64,000 nt of DNA. Origin: Mesorhizobium sp. M7A.F.Ca.US.008.03.1.1 (GTDB lineage: Bacteria; Pseudomonadota; Alphaproteobacteria; Rhizobiales; Rhizobiaceae). Position numbers and translations under genes: made by a program. A model generated the notes under the pieces. The model saw only the letters and a program-made list of their open reading frames with translations. It did not search any database and had not been told where the DNA came from. This document shows, one piece after another, positions 63,132-64,000 of this stretch; within the stretch, counting starts at the first letter, position 1, and every line of letters begins with the position of its first letter. The DNA lies in the NCBI RefSeq assembly GCF_003997495.1, contig NZ_RZRU01000009.1, positions 1-64,000 on the forward strand. The letters are read 5' to 3'.

Positions 63132-64000
63132 TCAGACGGAGAACACTGTGCGGCCCGCAACCAGCGTTTGCAAGACCTTGCCTTGCAGTCGCGCGCCTTC
63201 GAAACAGGTGTTTTTCGAGCGCGAACGAATGCCGCTTTCGCTGACGATCCAGGGTTCGTCGAGGTCGACAAGCGCAAGATCGGCGACAGCGCCGGGCTTC
63301 AGCGTGCCGCCGGGCAGTCCGAACAGTTTTGCGGGAGCGGTGGACAAGGTCTCGATCAGCCGGAGCAACGGCACATCGCCATTGTGGTAGAGCCGCAATG
63401 CGGCGCCCAGAAGCGTCTCCAACCCGACGGCGCCAGCCGCCGCATCGGCGAAGGGCAGGCGCTTGGTGTCGACGTCCTGCGGATCGTGCGAGGAGACAAT
63501 GATGTCAATCGTGCCGTCCCTGACCGCCTCGATCATCGCGAGCCGATCTTCCTCGGCGCGCAAAGGCGGCGTCAGGCGGAAGAAGGTGCGGTATTCGCCG
63601 ACGTCGTTTTCATTGAGCGACAGATTGTGGATCGCGACGCCTGATGTGACGGCCGCACCATCTGACTTCGCACGCGTGACGGCGTTTGCCGCCATCGCCG
63701 TCGAGATCTTTGCCGCGTGGTACGAACCGCGCGTGAGCCGCGCCAGCGCAAGGTCGCGCTCCAGCGGGATGGATTCGGCTTCACGCGGAATGCCGGAAAG
63801 GCCGAGCCAGCTTGCGTAGAGCCCCTCGTTCATCACGCCGGATGAACCGAGGTCCGCATCCTGCGTCTCATGCACGATGGTGGCGCCGAAGTCGCGCGCA
63901 TAGGTCAGCGCGCGGCGCATCACCAGCGCACTCGATATGGTGTGGCGGCCATCGGTGAAGGCGACAGCGCCGGCTTCGCGCAGCAGGCCGAACTCGGTCA
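63132..64000 (-). CDS. pyrC: Dihydroorotase-like protein (PyrC family), N-terminus outside window
   Basis: The gene enters from the right edge; about 289 residues are visible and the stop is at 63132. DGRHTISSALVMRRALTYAR, LYASWLGLSGIPREAESIPL, RTFFRLTPPLRAEEDRLAMI and GLPGGTLKPGAVADLALVDL fit class I dihydroorotases of pyrimidine synthesis. Metal-ligand positions look lost: HxxHVS reads YHAAKIST, TPHH reads AIHN and SDHAPH reads SSHDPQ. This is the pattern of inactive PyrC-like partners of PyrB in pseudomonads. A separate active dihydroorotase would then be expected elsewhere. Confidence 0.85.
   Translation of the reverse strand, partial: TEFGLLREAGAVAFTDGRHTISSALVMRRALTYARDFGATIVHETQDADLGSSGVMNEGLYASWLGLSGIPREAESIPLERDLALARLTRGSYHAAKISTAMAANAVTRAKSDGAAVTSGVAIHNLSLNENDVGEYRTFFRLTPPLRAEEDRLAMIEAVRDGTIDIIVSSHDPQDVDTKRLPFADAAAGAVGLETLLGAALRLYHNGDVPLLRLIETLSTAPAKLFGLPGGTLKPGAVADLALVDLDEPWIVSESGIRSRSKNTCFEGARLQGKVLQTLVAGRTVFSV

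Overview
The window looks like a piece of a Rhizobiales chromosome, most likely Mesorhizobium or a close relative. The signs are high GC, the CckA cell-cycle kinase, a DksA with a reduced zinc finger, a BA14K-family protein, the rhizobial glpR-glpD-glpSTPQU-V-K glycerol locus, a pyrC-plsY-dprA block, GTTC-N7-GTTC SOS boxes, and short intergenic palindromes of the rhizobial type. The assignment rests on recognised families and gene order, not on a database search.

Layout. 1-4.6 kb: cut-off TIGR01620/YcjF-like gene, YcjX, SixA-like phosphatase, dksA, FliO-like protein. 4.8-12.5 kb: cckA, deoD-type purine nucleoside phosphorylase, two VOC proteins, a ribbon-helix-helix protein, and a Tat-exported subunit followed by a GMC oxidoreductase. 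12.7-18.6 kb: the urea transporter urtABCDE behind a clear sigma-54 promoter. 18.8-24.9 kb: two small proteins, a frameshifted GGDEF gene, DUF72, GNAT and uvrA. 25-31.4 kb: SOS boxes for uvrA and ssb, a stand-alone clpP, an ArsR/SRPBCC pair, OsmC, MarC, and an AraC gene divergent from a VOC/unknown pair. 31.6-39.6 kb: gyrA, coaD, two cyclophilins, a DMT-type protein, queA and tgt. 39.7-40.5 kb: an AT-rich two-gene insert encoding a HEPN-like protein. 41.6-45.8 kb: ATP-grasp, alpha-E, transglutaminase-like and Anbu proteasome-like peptidase operon. 45.9-58 kb: a PLP decarboxylase, then the glycerol locus. 58-64 kb: BA14K, tRNA-Lys, a PIG-L-like and glycosyltransferase pair, dprA, plsY, and a pyrC-like gene cut by the window end.

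How genes work together. UrtA-E import urea, and the sigma-54 promoter suggests induction under nitrogen limitation. GlpSTPQUV imports glycerol, GlpK phosphorylates it and GlpD oxidises it; GlpR probably acts through TTCG motifs that lie 11 bp apart before glpD. uvrA and ssb share a DNA-damage signal. QueA and Tgt act in queuosine modification of tRNA.

The observations most worth following are: complementary motif loss in the two glycerol-transporter ATPases (one consensus and one degenerate ATP site); the Anbu operon; the AT-rich HEPN-like pair whose second gene seems to start at CTG; lost zinc ligands in Tgt and DksA; lost metal ligands in the PyrC-like protein; and two genes broken by frameshifts.
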